From: Branchiostoma belcheri
Taxonomy: Eukaryota > Chordata > Leptocardii > Amphioxiformes > Branchiostomatidae
Direction of reading: 5' to 3'
Assembly: GCF_001625305.1 (NCBI RefSeq)
Contig: NW_017803910.1
Location: forward strand, 1,979,383-2,043,382
Length of the DNA: 64,000 nt
Shown here piece after piece: positions 11,718 to 23,900 of the stretch. The notes under the pieces were generated by a model. That model did not search any database. It was not told the DNA's origin and saw only the letters and a list, made by a program, of their open reading frames with translations. The translations under genes were made by a program, and so were the position numbers. The number at the start of each line of letters is the position of its first letter. Within the stretch, counting starts at the first letter, position 1.

Positions 11718-11789
11718 ATAAGTTGTTGATTTTTCGTTAATCGAAACAGCCCGGTCGGGCCCCGGTTTGGAAATGTGACCTCGGCATTA
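11718..11789. mobile_element. Half of a GC-ended MITE
   Basis: Related to the full element at 53678-53877. It carries the same end (gggccccggtttgg) and the same inner motif (gatttttcgttaatcgaaac). Only one terminus is present, and it abuts the start of the 511-bp duplication at 11790. Confidence 0.5.
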
Positions 11790-12300
11790 AACAGAACAGG
11801 CCATGAACTACCATTATATAGTAACATGGATCGTAATGTTTCCAAGCTTGCACTGATCTCTTGTGCTTTGAGTTCCCTGTCTACTATCAAAAGTTACTGT
11901 CTCCGGCGGTCCCAAAGAACCCAAAAGGCCATAATCTGCTTACCCTCTAAACTCCATTAGTGGACGTATATTGAAATAGATGTTTTCAGAGTCTAGAACT
12001 CACCATACTGTTACCTATATATGCCATTTTTTTTACTTTGCTTTGACAAGCAATTAATATACTAATCCCATCATAACTATATGTTGCATGCAAAATGGCG
12101 CAGGTTAAGTTGATAAAATGCTTGTTCAGACATATTGACCATTGCAATATCGTTAGGATGTGAGATATTGTAAACTTGAATTACTGGGTTTTGTAGCCAT
12201 TTCGTCCTCCAGTTGGGAAACTTTAATCGGATTTGGTAAAGCCTACAAATTACCACCTGCTAATCTTCCGTTTATTGAGCTTATCACAGACACGTAGGGG
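11790..12300 (+). repeat. 511-bp direct duplication, copy 2
   Basis: Partner of 7369-7879, of equal length and with the same end points. It differs by scattered substitutions and small indels. See the finding on the bracketing of the GPCR gene. Confidence 0.8.
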
Positions 12301-12820
12301 ACAATTTCACTTCACTAGTCGTGCTTTTAATCAGATTTGTACCGTGGGGAAATATGCATCACAACACCCGGACATGCTTGAGTAAGCTGTTTCACCGATG
12401 CACCTTATCTTTTGCCAAAGAAAACTTGATCTTTTGGACGACATCCCTAGGAGACCTCGAATATTTTATATGAAGGTACGAGAAATTGACATATCTTGAT
12501 TGTTTTGCATCCTATCTTAATACATGCAGTAAATCCCCGAGTCATTAAAGGGTAGGTAAGGTGTCAACAAATTGCTTTTGGTTCAACCTAGGTTACAAAG
12601 GTGCCAACATGTTAACGATCTAGCTGATGGACTGAGACGTTAGGTCGAATTTAAAAGGAACGAAAACGCATCCCTTGATAGGGAGCATCTCCATTTTTCA
12701 TTAGCCGATGTTACTATAGTGTCAGGTAATGCATCTAGGTGTAACCTCATAGGATGGGCTTCTGTAGATATGAAAGGAAATGTCTACTTCTTGCAACTAT
12801 GTCATCTAACATGTTATAAA

Positions 12821-12951
<131 letters not shown>

Positions 12952-13336
12952 CCATTGTTCTCGATGTGCGTCCTGTAGATAATATACACACAAACCACGC
13001 CTCTTGCTAATACTATCTGTGGGTGGTTCATGAGCTTCCACCAGTCCAACAGGTTGCAAGGAAGAGTCCACTCAATTACTTTTGTGGGGGAAAGCATTGA
13101 AAGGCATTTTTTCAGAAGTACTACTAGTATTACATTTGAGTACAAAAGTACTTGAATGTGTGCAAAGTTTATAACTATAAGAGGGATATTCTAGAAGGTT
13201 GGCCGACATAAAGTAAATAAATTTGAGTTCAATTGTTGTGACCATGTATCTTGTATTCAAACCCTCATGTGAATGCCATTGACATGTTGTTAGACAGGTC
13301 TGTGGCAGTTTGAGCCACTCTACAGTAGTCACCACC

Positions 13337-16300
13337 ATGATGATTCGACTGGCCATCCTGTTGTGTATGGTGGTGAGGTAAGAAGTTTGATTTCATTTGA
13401 TGTCATTTCTTGAGAGTCCTTCCGAAATTATCTTTCATATGCTATTAATCCTTTTCATGAAATAAATCGTATGTCGGAATATGCATGTTAAACTATGTTT
13501 TATGTCCTTCATGCTGATAGCTTAGGCATATACCTGGCTAAAAAAGTAATACAATTGTTTTCAACTCCAAAACTAGAGTTCCGCGATCTCATATATTCGC
13601 TAAATGATGTTAACCTTTACGACTAATTAATCATAACTGTTTCTCATTGATTATGCAAAAAAGATCCTCAATTTATCATATTCTCTACACATTACGAAGA
13701 CTAACTTTATGGTCTAGTAATACATGTATAGCAAATATTTCATCAAGCAATGTACTTCATCATGTATATCGTCTGTTGATAAAATCACATTTAAACAAAA
13801 CATGTACGGATCCATGTTGAACCCAAATAGTTGCCACTCCCTTTCCTGTACCCCGTGTCACGCCACCCGATGCCAGGCGCCTGAAAACTGCCCCGGGGGC
13901 ATCGTCAAGGGAGTGTGTGGGTGCTGTGACGTGTGTGCAAAGGTAAGACATCAACACAACAGCGCTACCTATTGTTTTACAGTATACTACAGGCTTGCAT
14001 ACGTTGACAAATCTAACGTTGCCGTACTCCTGTTTCTAAAACAGTGCCTATCTAGTTCTATGCTTAAATGGGTTAGGGTCAGGCTTGGGCACGGTCCTGG
14101 ATACTAGTATTCTCCGCGTATCCAAGAACGTAGATTTGCCCAGGTATGAGTGAGTGAGTGAAGGCCAGTGAACGCGTGGGCTATCCAAAACCGCGCAAGA
14201 GCTTCGTTCTTGATTTGCAAACTGACCTTTAAGTTTGAAAAAAAATATCACGCATCTTTGTCCAAACACAGGTTAAAGGGGAAGATTGTGGCGGTCCATG
14301 GAACATCGCGGGAGTCTGTGACGAGGGACTCATTTGTGACAAGCCTGATGATGATTTTAACTCCCACGGAACCTGTGAAGAGAAGGAGTCTTCTTCTGCA
14401 GGTATACCTGTAGACTTTGCATAGCGCTGATTATGGGTGGATGGTATGTGGGGGAATTCAGGAGGTGATGTAAATGCCATGAAATGATGCCAGCTGTTTT
14501 ATTACAAGGGACAACTGAGAAAAGGAATCTTGAGAGTTCATCTGCGATGGTAGCTGTCACTTTAAGTTATGAAATAAGTTCAAACTGTAATTTCCAACAC
14601 AAGAAATTTGACCCAAATTTTCGACTGTAGAACTCAATTTTTTGTCAAGGAATTAATGCAACAATCCGCTGCTTCTATGACATTTTTTTTGTTTCTTACC
14701 ACCAGATTGTGGAGAAAACGCGCACTTCGATGCCTGCGGCCACGGCGCCTGCCAGCCGACCTGCGACAACCCCACACCCATCTGCACCGCGCAGTGCATC
14801 CCGGGATGCCAGTGTGACGACGGGTTCGCGCTGCATGACGGGAAGTGCATCGCCGAGGACCAGTGCCCGTACCCGATCAAGGTAACAGGATCTAACAGAA
14901 CACAGTTTTTTGCATTATGGGGATTTTTATATCACTCTCTCTCTCACTCTTTCTCTCTCTCACACTCTCTCTCATTCACTCACTCACTCACTCACTCACT
15001 CACTCACTCACTCACTCACTCACTCACTCGGAGAAACGGAGCGGAGACACAGCGTTCACGGATGGATTCCAGGCTAGTCAAAACCCACATCTTACAGTCT
15101 CAAAACTGATCCTACACCACACAATACAATCTATACATAAATAACTCTCACATGAGATTTTCTACCCAGTCTTCATGAATTGTGCCTGTACGTGTACTAT
15201 TTTGTAACCCATAGACCCCCGTGGTTGGCCATTAATACTGTGTTGTTCTACCTTCTAGTGTCCCGAACACAGCCATTTCCGTCAGTGCAGCACGTGCAAG
15301 CGCACGTGTGAGAACCCTAACCCCGTCTGCACCAGGGAGTGCAAGCCGCCAGGCTGCCACTGCGATGTCGGCTACCTCTGGAAGGAGGGACGCTGCATTC
15401 CCAGGAGTCAATGCGATGGCTGCTCCATCGAAGGAGCCGACTACTACCCGGTATTTTTACAAAATATTGCCACCTGGAACAAAAAAGATACCAAAGAAGA
15501 CGAAAGCCCCCCCAAAATGCCTAAAAACACGCCAAAAATAAGACAAAGCCAAAACCTCTGCTTGGAGAGTAACAAACCGGGAGCTATATTGAAATGATCT
15601 CGGTCGTGCACACATAAATCGAACCAAGGAAGTTAAAGGTACGTTGTAAGAACGATACAAAAAGTCAATTATTTTATTGTGTCTTTACAACGTATATGTT
15701 TATGTCAAATAAGTGTCTTTCAGGAAGTGGAGGTACAAAAATATGACACCATACATTCGACTCTTATTTCAATTGCACGTAATATATGTCCATTTTCAGG
15801 GCATGATGTTACATTATGATATCCCCCTTCAATAACGATTTTTTCCACACAACTGTTTTTTTTTTCAGAACGGAGCGAAGTGGGCTGATGAGACTGAGGG
15901 AACAAACTGCATGTGTCTGCGGAAGCAGGTTTTCTGCACTCCGATAGACCGGACCCACTGCGCGGAGAACTCCCGTCTCGAGCTCACATGGGTCGCTGGC
16001 GAAAACTATCCCATTTGGACCTGTATCGTCGGTACGCTTTTAATAAAGACATCAAATGCAAAAACAATTTCAGAGTAGCAAAGCTGGATTTTCAAAGTCA
16101 AAGTCAATTTTCTGGTAACGGGTTATCAAGCCAATGTAGTAAGTTGACTCCAGCAAGTTTTGTTCATTTGACCAGTATAATGAGTTGGCGTAATGTCAGG
16201 CTTGAGTGGTTAGGTCTTGGTTAGGAAAATTAATTCATAGGTAGCTAAGGGTTTGTATTATACTGTTGTCAGTTGTTCTTAGAGTTTGAGTTGGCAAACC

Positions 16301-19300
16301 CCCAGTTTTTGTTTTTGTGTCTTTTTTTCATATTTAAAAGACAGATCATTGTGACTTTCTAGTGTGCAAGAATTTTTGAGACTGAAATGTGGAAAAATAC
16401 TTTTTAAGGCCTTGTATGAGTGTTTATAACATGTATGGCCTTAGTTTATAACTTCCAATGGCCAAACGTAATTGGTGGTATATGCCTTTTATCATAGAAT
16501 CTCCAGAGAGGACTCCAGTGGAGCCTCCTGACCGGAAGTGCCCGGAAAACAGCCACTTCCGGCGGTGTGGGTCAGGTGGATGTCAGCCGACGTGCGAGGA
16601 GCCGAACCCCGTCTGTCACCGGGCATGTATCCCGTCATGCCACTGCAACCCCGGCTACGTCAGCGGGGAGGGGGGCTGCACTCCCATCAGCCAGTGCGGT
16701 GGATGTTTGCTGGAAGGTGGCCAATACTACCCGGTAAGAATTCTCAACATTTTTGGTGTGATGTAGCCAGCTACCGCCGCGCCGCGTGTCTGCGAAGCTG
16801 GTGTGTTACGCCGACGGGTGGTTATACTGGCTATACAGACATACTAGTAATCTTCAAGCAGATCCAAGGGTGTCAAAACATCAAATTGGCCAGGCAGTAT
16901 CCATTAGCCAGAGATGGATGATACTGTCTTTTGCCACCGCAGGATCTGCTCGGAGATTAATATAGACACATAGCAGATAAAGATAAGATAAGATGTTCTT
17001 AGCATGAAACTTCGTCTGTGTTGGTACAAGTCATTATGAAATAAAGACTAAATTTTAACTGCCAACTCTGCAATGAATCGGGACTTATGCCAAATTTTCG
17101 TCAACATTTCGGGTAAGTCCAAATTCATTGCAATGTTGGCAATTAAAGTTTAGTCTTTATATCACGATATATACTATTAGATAATCTGTTCTCTTTGCAT
17201 GTTTAGAATGGAGCCAAGTGGGCGTCTCAGAAGGTGGGTGAGAACTGCATGTGTCTGAAGAAGAAGGTTTTCTGCGCGCCGATAGACAAGACCCACTGCC
17301 CTGTGTTCTCCCGGATAGAGACCAGTGAGACCGGCAGCCATGTTATCTGGACCTGTATGAAAGGTACTAGTAAGTTTTTTTTTTTTCAGTCTGAATGTAC
17401 CGAACGTCAACTTGTTCTGTCAAAACAGGATAAAACTTTTTCAGGTATACATGGGGTACCAAACATTAGTCTCTAATATATCTCACATAGCTTTGGACCC
17501 AGCACTACCTCTAGTTTTTACGGACTACCTTGACCCTAGTTTTAGTGGCGTGACCCCAGATTAGGCTAGTCGAACTCAGGGTTTCTCAAAAATCCTAAAT
17601 TGGGGGTTCTAAAAAAATGTCTTTCCCGTCTTTTAAGATCTTTGGGGTTTCTAAAAAATTAGGATTTTTAGAAAAAAAAGCGGCTTAATTTAGCATGCTA
17701 TTTTGTCTGAAGATGCGTCGACGACCACGACGAAGTGTGAGAGGGAACGCGAGCTCGCCCTGGAGTCCGGCGCGATGGACGTGTTCGTGAAACAGTGCGA
17801 CGATGACGGGTCGTACCTGCCGGTCCAGTGTTACGGCTTCACCGGCGACTGTTACTGCGCACACCCGCACACGGGCGCACTGTACCAGGAGACCAGCGCG
17901 AAGGGACCGCCGGGGGCGGACTGCAGTACCTACTGGCAGTCGCAAGGAGATAAATCAGGTAACGTATGCTGTAACAGTTACGTTGTACCATTCTAGCCAG
18001 AGTACATGTATGATGTATGGCCATACGCGACCAGTCTAGTCTCCACCAGACTCATTTACAGGCTAGATAATTAGTAAAAATTGGCCTAAAAAAAGAATGT
18101 AGCTGGCCAGTGGGTTAGCCGGTTGAACATAGTACAAAAAGAAAAGGGTATATATAATGAAACTTAACACCCAAGTTATTAAACATCAAGTGCAATATAC
18201 GATAGAGGATCCACTCAAACTTGTGCCCCAGCTCCAGAGCCGAAGACGAAGTGTGAGATAGAGCGAGACTCTGCTGTCCGGCGGCCCGGAGTCTTCATCA
18301 AGCAGTGTGACGACCAGGGGAGGTACCGCGTGGTGCAGTGCCATGGCTCGACAGGCTACTGCTTCTGTGCCAACCCGAGCGACGGGAAGATTTTCCACGA
18401 GACCGGGAAGAGAGGGCAGCCGAAGCAGGACTGTGACAAGTACTGGAAACGGCACGGTGCGTACTTACTTAGTCCTCTTCTGAGCCAGCATGGCTCTTAA
18501 GGCAGAAGGAAGGTCTTCCATCTGGCCCGGTCCGCTGCCATCTTTGGTGCCTCATCGAGAGTGAAACCATGGCTCCGCACTTCTTTGTCAATGGTTCTTC
18601 GCCATGTCCCCTTCGGGTAGCATCGTTCCCATCGCCAGGTAGGTTAGATATGCTTCCTTCTGTTTCTGTAGCAAGTGTTGTTTTACAGGTTGGGCTCGCT
18701 GGCCCTACGCCTAACCTTCCTCCTTCTCATGTTGAGCGTGGTCCAGAGTCAGGAGTTGCCGCTGTCGTTGGCGTTACCCAGAGAGCACCACTTGGAGCTG
18801 GCAGTCGGTCTTTACTCCCCACGGTGCGTACAGAAGACCATTAACCTCCAAGCAGCGCTCTTTTTTTATACCTCCATGGGTACACTGAGATGTTTGGGTG
18901 GCTGCAAAAGACATTATCAAGTTGGCTAGACAGTATCCATTGGCCACCCTATGGCCAATGGATACTGCCTTGCCACCGTATGATCTGCTTGGGGATTAAA
19001 AACATTATAATCTCTTTGCGATGTTGTTCTTAAACTAGAGAACCTGACATTTGCTCGGGTGCAAATACAGCATATTTCACTCCATCTCCCTCCCCTTCCC
19101 AAAATGAATGATAATTATGTGGTGTGTGCTATATGGCATGTGTCGTAAAGGGGGAGAAGAAACTAAACCTGTACATGTACTAAAAGTAAGATACCAGACA
19201 TGTATTACTGTTTTTTGTACGTAGAACTTTAACATGACCCCTATGTAGCTCGTAATGTACAATAAAGGCCATTCATTCACTCATTCATTCATTCATTCAT

Positions 19301-20455
19301 TCATCCATACATTCATTCATTCATTCATTCAGCACTAAAGACGAAGTGCCAGCAGGAGCGTGAGCGGGCTGAGGCTGACCTGGCCTCGGGCATGGTGGGC
19401 CTCTTCGTCAAGGAGTGCGCGGAGGACGGCTCCTACAGGTAACGTTATGCCATCTTGGTGGTAGAGGTAATGACAAAGTGTAAATATGAAAGGCAAAGTG
19501 TAAATATGAATTTTCATTTACTAAGTACATAGAAACTAGATTTAGGATTTAGACCTCTGACCTCTCAGCACAACCTGTAGTCTTACCATGTTGTAGTTAA
19601 GTTACGTTTAGCCTGTAGGTGTATATACATGTAGATAAACGTGTAGCTTGGTTTAGTGTTTGTACGTGTAACACAACTCCAGGAAGACTAGTATGTATAG
19701 ATATTCTGTACAAACTAATGGAGATCGATCAAATAAACAAACAGGACCCGGCAGTGCCACGCCTCCACCGGGTACTGCTACTGCGTCCATCCGGAGACCG
19801 GGACGGAGTACAGGGAGACCGGGGTGAGACCGTGGGAGACCGCGGGGGCTGGGTACGACTGCGACACCTACTGGAAAACGAAGGGTGCGTTACTTAACTT
19901 CGCCTTTTTGTTGATTTACCTTTTATTTAGACAATTGTTACCTCCGCTTGCTTTTATATATATTATGGACAAACCACCATGGCTGCATGAAGCTTCATGT
20001 ATGACTGACGTTCTCTGTTGTAATGTACAAGCCGTATTTTCTATCACCAAGCCGGTATGTGTGAAGGTACCACACATAATGATAGAACAAACGCAGCTTA
20101 TGTCTGGTGATTTATAAATCTTTTAATGAACGAAGCGAAGTACAATGTACATGGCCTAGCAATATATCTACATCTATCCGATACTAGACACTGCCCCTCG
20201 CGGGGTGTAACGCCAATGCCCTGGCGCAACCAGTGATGGTGGTGCAAAAACAATAATGAGACAATAAAAAGTCAAATTGTGTGGTGCAGTATCTACAAAA
20301 TCAAAAGGAAAAAGTGATGCTATGATATGTACAATGTAGTCCTACCTGGACAAGTTGTCAAATGTATTTTTCTGTTGGACAACTTAATCTCAACATATAG
20401 CTTCTTTGTTTGTATTGTTCATTCAGGTGAAGAGACCAAGAAAGAAGAGCTGTGA
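13337..20455 (+). CDS. Secreted mosaic protein: IGFBP, TILx3, VWC-likex2, thyroglobulin-1x3, KEEL tail
   Basis: Exons: 13337-13377, 13831-13942, 14272-14401, 14706-14881, 15259-15450, 15869-16031, 16498-16733, 17207-17363, 17713-17958, 18232-18456, 19333-19438, 19745-19884, 20427-20455. They total 1953 nt in one open frame, 650 residues. Order: signal peptide (1 to about 14); cysteine-rich IGFBP N-terminal type domain (about 15-92, with CGCCDVCAK and GEDCGG); TIL 1 (about 95-150); TIL 2 (154-210); VWC-like module (210-271); TIL 3 (about 280-345); second VWC-like module (346-402); thyroglobulin type-1 repeats (about 409-482, 488-557, 562-638). The last four residues are KEEL, an ER-retrieval form known from ERp72. 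Likely roles are growth-factor binding and protease inhibition, by domain analogy only. The exon 2 acceptor has a weak pyrimidine tract, but only it keeps the frame. The exon 10 start could shift 6 bp. Confidence 0.88.
14930..15030. repeat. TCTC / (CACT)n simple repeat in intron 4
   Basis: A pyrimidine-rich tctctc stretch passes into a pure CACT tetranucleotide array of about 50 bp. It lies in the intron after the first TIL exon. Confidence 0.9.
16790..16975. mobile_element. MITE of the gcagatc...gatctgc family, in intron 7
   Basis: Contains the motif pair caagcagatcc and ggatctgctcgg around an inner palindrome (ggcaggcagtatccatta and its complement). Better preserved relatives lie at 18890-19005 and 22764-22948, and a half copy at 61185-61260. 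Confidence 0.5.
17041..17160. mobile_element. 120-bp palindromic MITE just upstream of exon 8
   Basis: The ends ataaagactaaa and tttagtctttat are exact complements, and the pairing continues through gccaac/gttggc and gcaatgaat/attcattgc. It ends 46 bp before the VWC-like exon at 17207, so its hairpin would sit in the branch-point region of that intron. Confidence 0.7.
18463..18850 (-). mobile_element. LINE 3' end fragment
   Basis: Minus-strand translation near the 3' end gives [19 protein letters not shown] followed by a stop. This is the usual tail of a LINE reverse-transcriptase ORF (compare LAADRTCWTALI in the fragment at 40 kb). The sequence ends in taagtaagt, typical of a short-repeat LINE tail, only a few bases beyond the exon 10 donor at 18456. 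Confidence 0.6.
18890..19005. mobile_element. MITE of the gcagatc...gatctgc family, in intron 10
   Basis: A palindromic core (cagtatccattggcca facing tggccaatggatactg) and a right end with gatctgcttggggatta, as in the copies at 16.8, 22.8 and 61.2 kb. Confidence 0.55.
19240..19332 (+). repeat. Retroelement-like 3' tail with (ATTC)n, forming a splice acceptor
   Basis: A stretch ending caataaaggcc runs into about 60 bp of ATTC repeats and stops exactly at the AG acceptor of exon 11 (19333). Short tandem repeats after such a motif are typical of LINE/SINE 3' tails. Here the repeat supplies the whole pyrimidine-bearing 3' splice region. Confidence 0.6.
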
Positions 20456-20935
20456 TTGTTTCATACTACGATTTAAGCTATATGCGAATGTCTTATATAT
20501 ATTTGATTGGCAAATTTCTTGCGCAAAAATATAACATTCAGTAAGGCACGTGTTGAAATAATTTTAGAAAAGTCGTATGCCGGAGAAATCGTAACATTAT
20601 ACAAATAGTATAATTACATCTTTGTAACAATTATTAATCGGATATTATTTGTAAACTTAAATTTAGAAGAGAGATATCGAGTAAATTAATGTAATTGTCA
20701 ATTCTTTGTGAGTAAGACCAAAATAACATCACAGCAATATTCTTGCCTAGGTGACTTAAGGGTTAATGTCGTTAATTATACAGAAGGTACGAAATATATG
20801 ATTCGAGCTATAATATCATAAGGCGTGATATCATACTAGCTTTAAGTCATACCATTACGTGCAGATATGATACAATTCTTAGATGTCTACCATATATTTC
20901 AACTTAAACTTGAAATGGTGGGCTGTGCTCATTTG
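20456..20935. other. Convergent 3' intergenic space between mosaic-protein and GMC genes
   Basis: The 480 bp between the two facing stop codons (TGA at 20453-20455 and minus-strand TAG at 20936-20938) are AT-rich. They must hold both 3' UTRs. No clear AATAAA signal could be assigned to either gene, and the UTRs may overlap. Confidence 0.5.
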
Positions 20936-23900
20936 CTAGCGTTTCTTGCCGAAGCTGTAGTTGACTGTCCATCCACAGTCTTCCGCTAGGAGTCGCATGC
21001 AGCGCTCGGCGACCATGCAGATGGTGAGAGTGGGGTTGACTCCCAGACTGCGGGGGATGACGGCGCCGTCAACCACGTACAGGGTTTCGTACACCTCGCC
21101 TGTGTTCCCCTGGAACACCTGGAAGAAAAATAACACATAAAAAGCTCATGCATTTTGGGGTAAATAAAAACATTTCTAGTAAGGTTACATGTCCAAAGCC
21201 AAGTCAATCCATTGATCTATAAAGTGGCACGAATGGAAGTTAAAGAGTTCCCATGTTGTACAGTTGTACAGGACCAGAAGTCTGTCACCATGGTAACTGG
21301 TGTTGGGTTACATAATGTTGCAAGTGCCATGCAGAACTGAGTTCAAGAGGGGCAGGATGGTCACCATATATAATATTTCTTTGGCTAAAAATAAACAAAA
21401 CAGTAGTTTGTTAAGCTGGGCCATATGAAGGTAAACAACGTAACACACAAGTTGGTGTGTAACGCTTGAAGATCGGCTATACAGATACAGAATATGCATT
21501 TGCTTTGCAAGTATTACCTTTCTAGTATCATTTTAATTTTGATACAATCAATTCCCCTCAATATAAAGTTTGCATTCACCTGCCCCTTGTGGTTGACCAC
21601 CCCGGTCTGGCCGGACTCTCCCATCGCACACCCTCCCAGCGGATGGACGGTGATGACAGACTTCACGTCCCGAGACTTGGCGAACAGACCTCCCCACACC
21701 GGGTTAGGGATGAAGGTACCTCGCGGGAGAACAAATCAAATCAACTTTATTGCTCCACAACTGTGACTGGTACAATGTATGGCAAAGAAGAAACAACAAG
21801 GGTAGATACATGAACTATATTAATATACTAGTACTATACTAAAAACTATACTGGTATTTCTGATGTTTGCCTGCACCTAACCTGCTCTGGTCCATGTACC
21901 GGATTCATATACAAATGTAGGTGTGTGTGCAGGTGGACTTTTGCCTTCGTCAGAATGTATATATGTTTTTGTTACCATAAGTTAGTAAGAAAAGTACCTT
22001 CCAAGCTCCCAGCGGCCACCTTATGCCCCCTGTTCACCAACTCAAAGTTCTTCTCCTGTCCGATGTTGGGGTAGTGCATGGCGATGTCGCCATGTTGGTC
22101 CAGGACCAGCCTGCCTTGAGCTTTATCCTGACTCATAGTCAGCATTCCCAGCGTGCGGGAAATGTTGTCCGGACGGAGGCTTCGCATCTGCGGAACAACA
22201 CGCTATACGGGTAACGGTCTAATCTTTACGTGCACTGTAACCATGCATATGTTTAAATATTGTACGTTTTGGAATGCATCTATAGCAGCGACACCTGTGC
22301 TGCAGTGCAATGTGAATAAGTCAGAATTGCCCTGAGGAAGGTGACAGACGGTCACCGAAACGTCGGCTGAATAAAAGAGTCGGTTGCGTAAAAAGAGTCT
22401 CTTTACTCAGTGACCCAGTGATTGTTATCAATAGTAGTTTGTAGTAATAATTGTAATAAAGTTAGTCTAGTTTTGTAGTATTGTTGTATTACTGCCACAC
22501 AACGTACCATGTACGATTGTCGAGCAATAAAGTTTATTTATTCATTCTATGTGTGGGCTTTACTCACTGTGTCTTCCCAGAGACTTTTGTCAGGAAACGT
22601 GTCTATCCCGCTGACGTGGCTCTCTATGGCCATGAGGATGCTGTAGCCCATCTCCGTCATGTGGGGCGGGGAGCTGTCCTCGATCACGTACCCTTCCCGC
22701 AGGTCCTTCTGTGGACTGCGCAGGTCTATGATACTGCTGATGCAAGGGCCTGGGGTGTATAGAAGTAATCTCTAAGCAGATCTTTCGGTGGCCGCAAACG
22801 ACAGTATCAAATTGGCCAGGCTGTACCCATTACTAGCCAGGCAGTATCCATTACTAGCCAGGCAGTATCCATTGGCAAATGGATACTGTCTGGCGAATTT
22901 GATACTGTGTTTTGCAGCCACCGAAAGATCTGCTTGGAGATTAGTATAGAAGTCTTAGCTATTTCACCGTAGATGAACGAAAGGATGTCATTTAATCAGC
23001 ATTACCAGAACCAGAAATAGGATATATATTCACTACTTTCTTCGGAGGCAGAGCAACGACCGTTTACGAGACGGAAATTGCGCCCTGCTGACGTGCTACA
23101 TGTAATGTTACGTACCAACAGGTTTCCTCTCGTCTTCTTTCTCAAAGCCAGGAGGGAGTCCCACTGATTCCATCGCATCCCGGCCGTCATAGCTGAAGCT
23201 GATGGTGTCCCCGTTCGTACTGAACCGTTCTCCTAACTGGTCGGACATGTTCAGGCCTCTGAAATAGTGGCATGGAGGATAATGAATGGATATAAAAGAC
23301 CTTTATTGTACATACATACTCACAGGGCTAAGTACAGGTCACAACAAAGGAATAGCTTTCAAATACATACAGAAGGTATGATGTAAGCAAAAACAGTGAT
23401 CGCTTGTATGGGCTGGGGGGGGGGCATCAATTACGAGAATTCCTTAAAACGCCCTTTCCTTTTCCATGAAGTTTCATCAGGTTGGTAAATCACTCAGTAA
23501 AGAGACTTTTTTCCACAACCAAGATTTTTATTCATCCGACGTTTCGGTGACCGTCTGTCACCTTCCTCAGGGCAATTCTGACTGGTACTGGTTCACATTG
23601 CACTGCAGCACAGGTGTCGCTGCTATAGATGCATTCCCAAACGTATAATATTTACACATCTACATACATACTGAGAGGGGTGAAGGATACTATTTACACC
23701 AGGGCGCCCACCTTTCACTTAACCGCGACAGGGGGCCGACATCGTCTACCAGATACCTTTGACCCTGTGTTGACGTCGCACTTCAAAGAAGCCACGTAAC
23801 AAACTTCACTGGGTCAGTCTACAGAGGAAGACCAGAAGCTCTAGGTAAGAGAACTTTTTGTGGACCAAAAGTTTTAACTTTAAACATTTACATACATACC

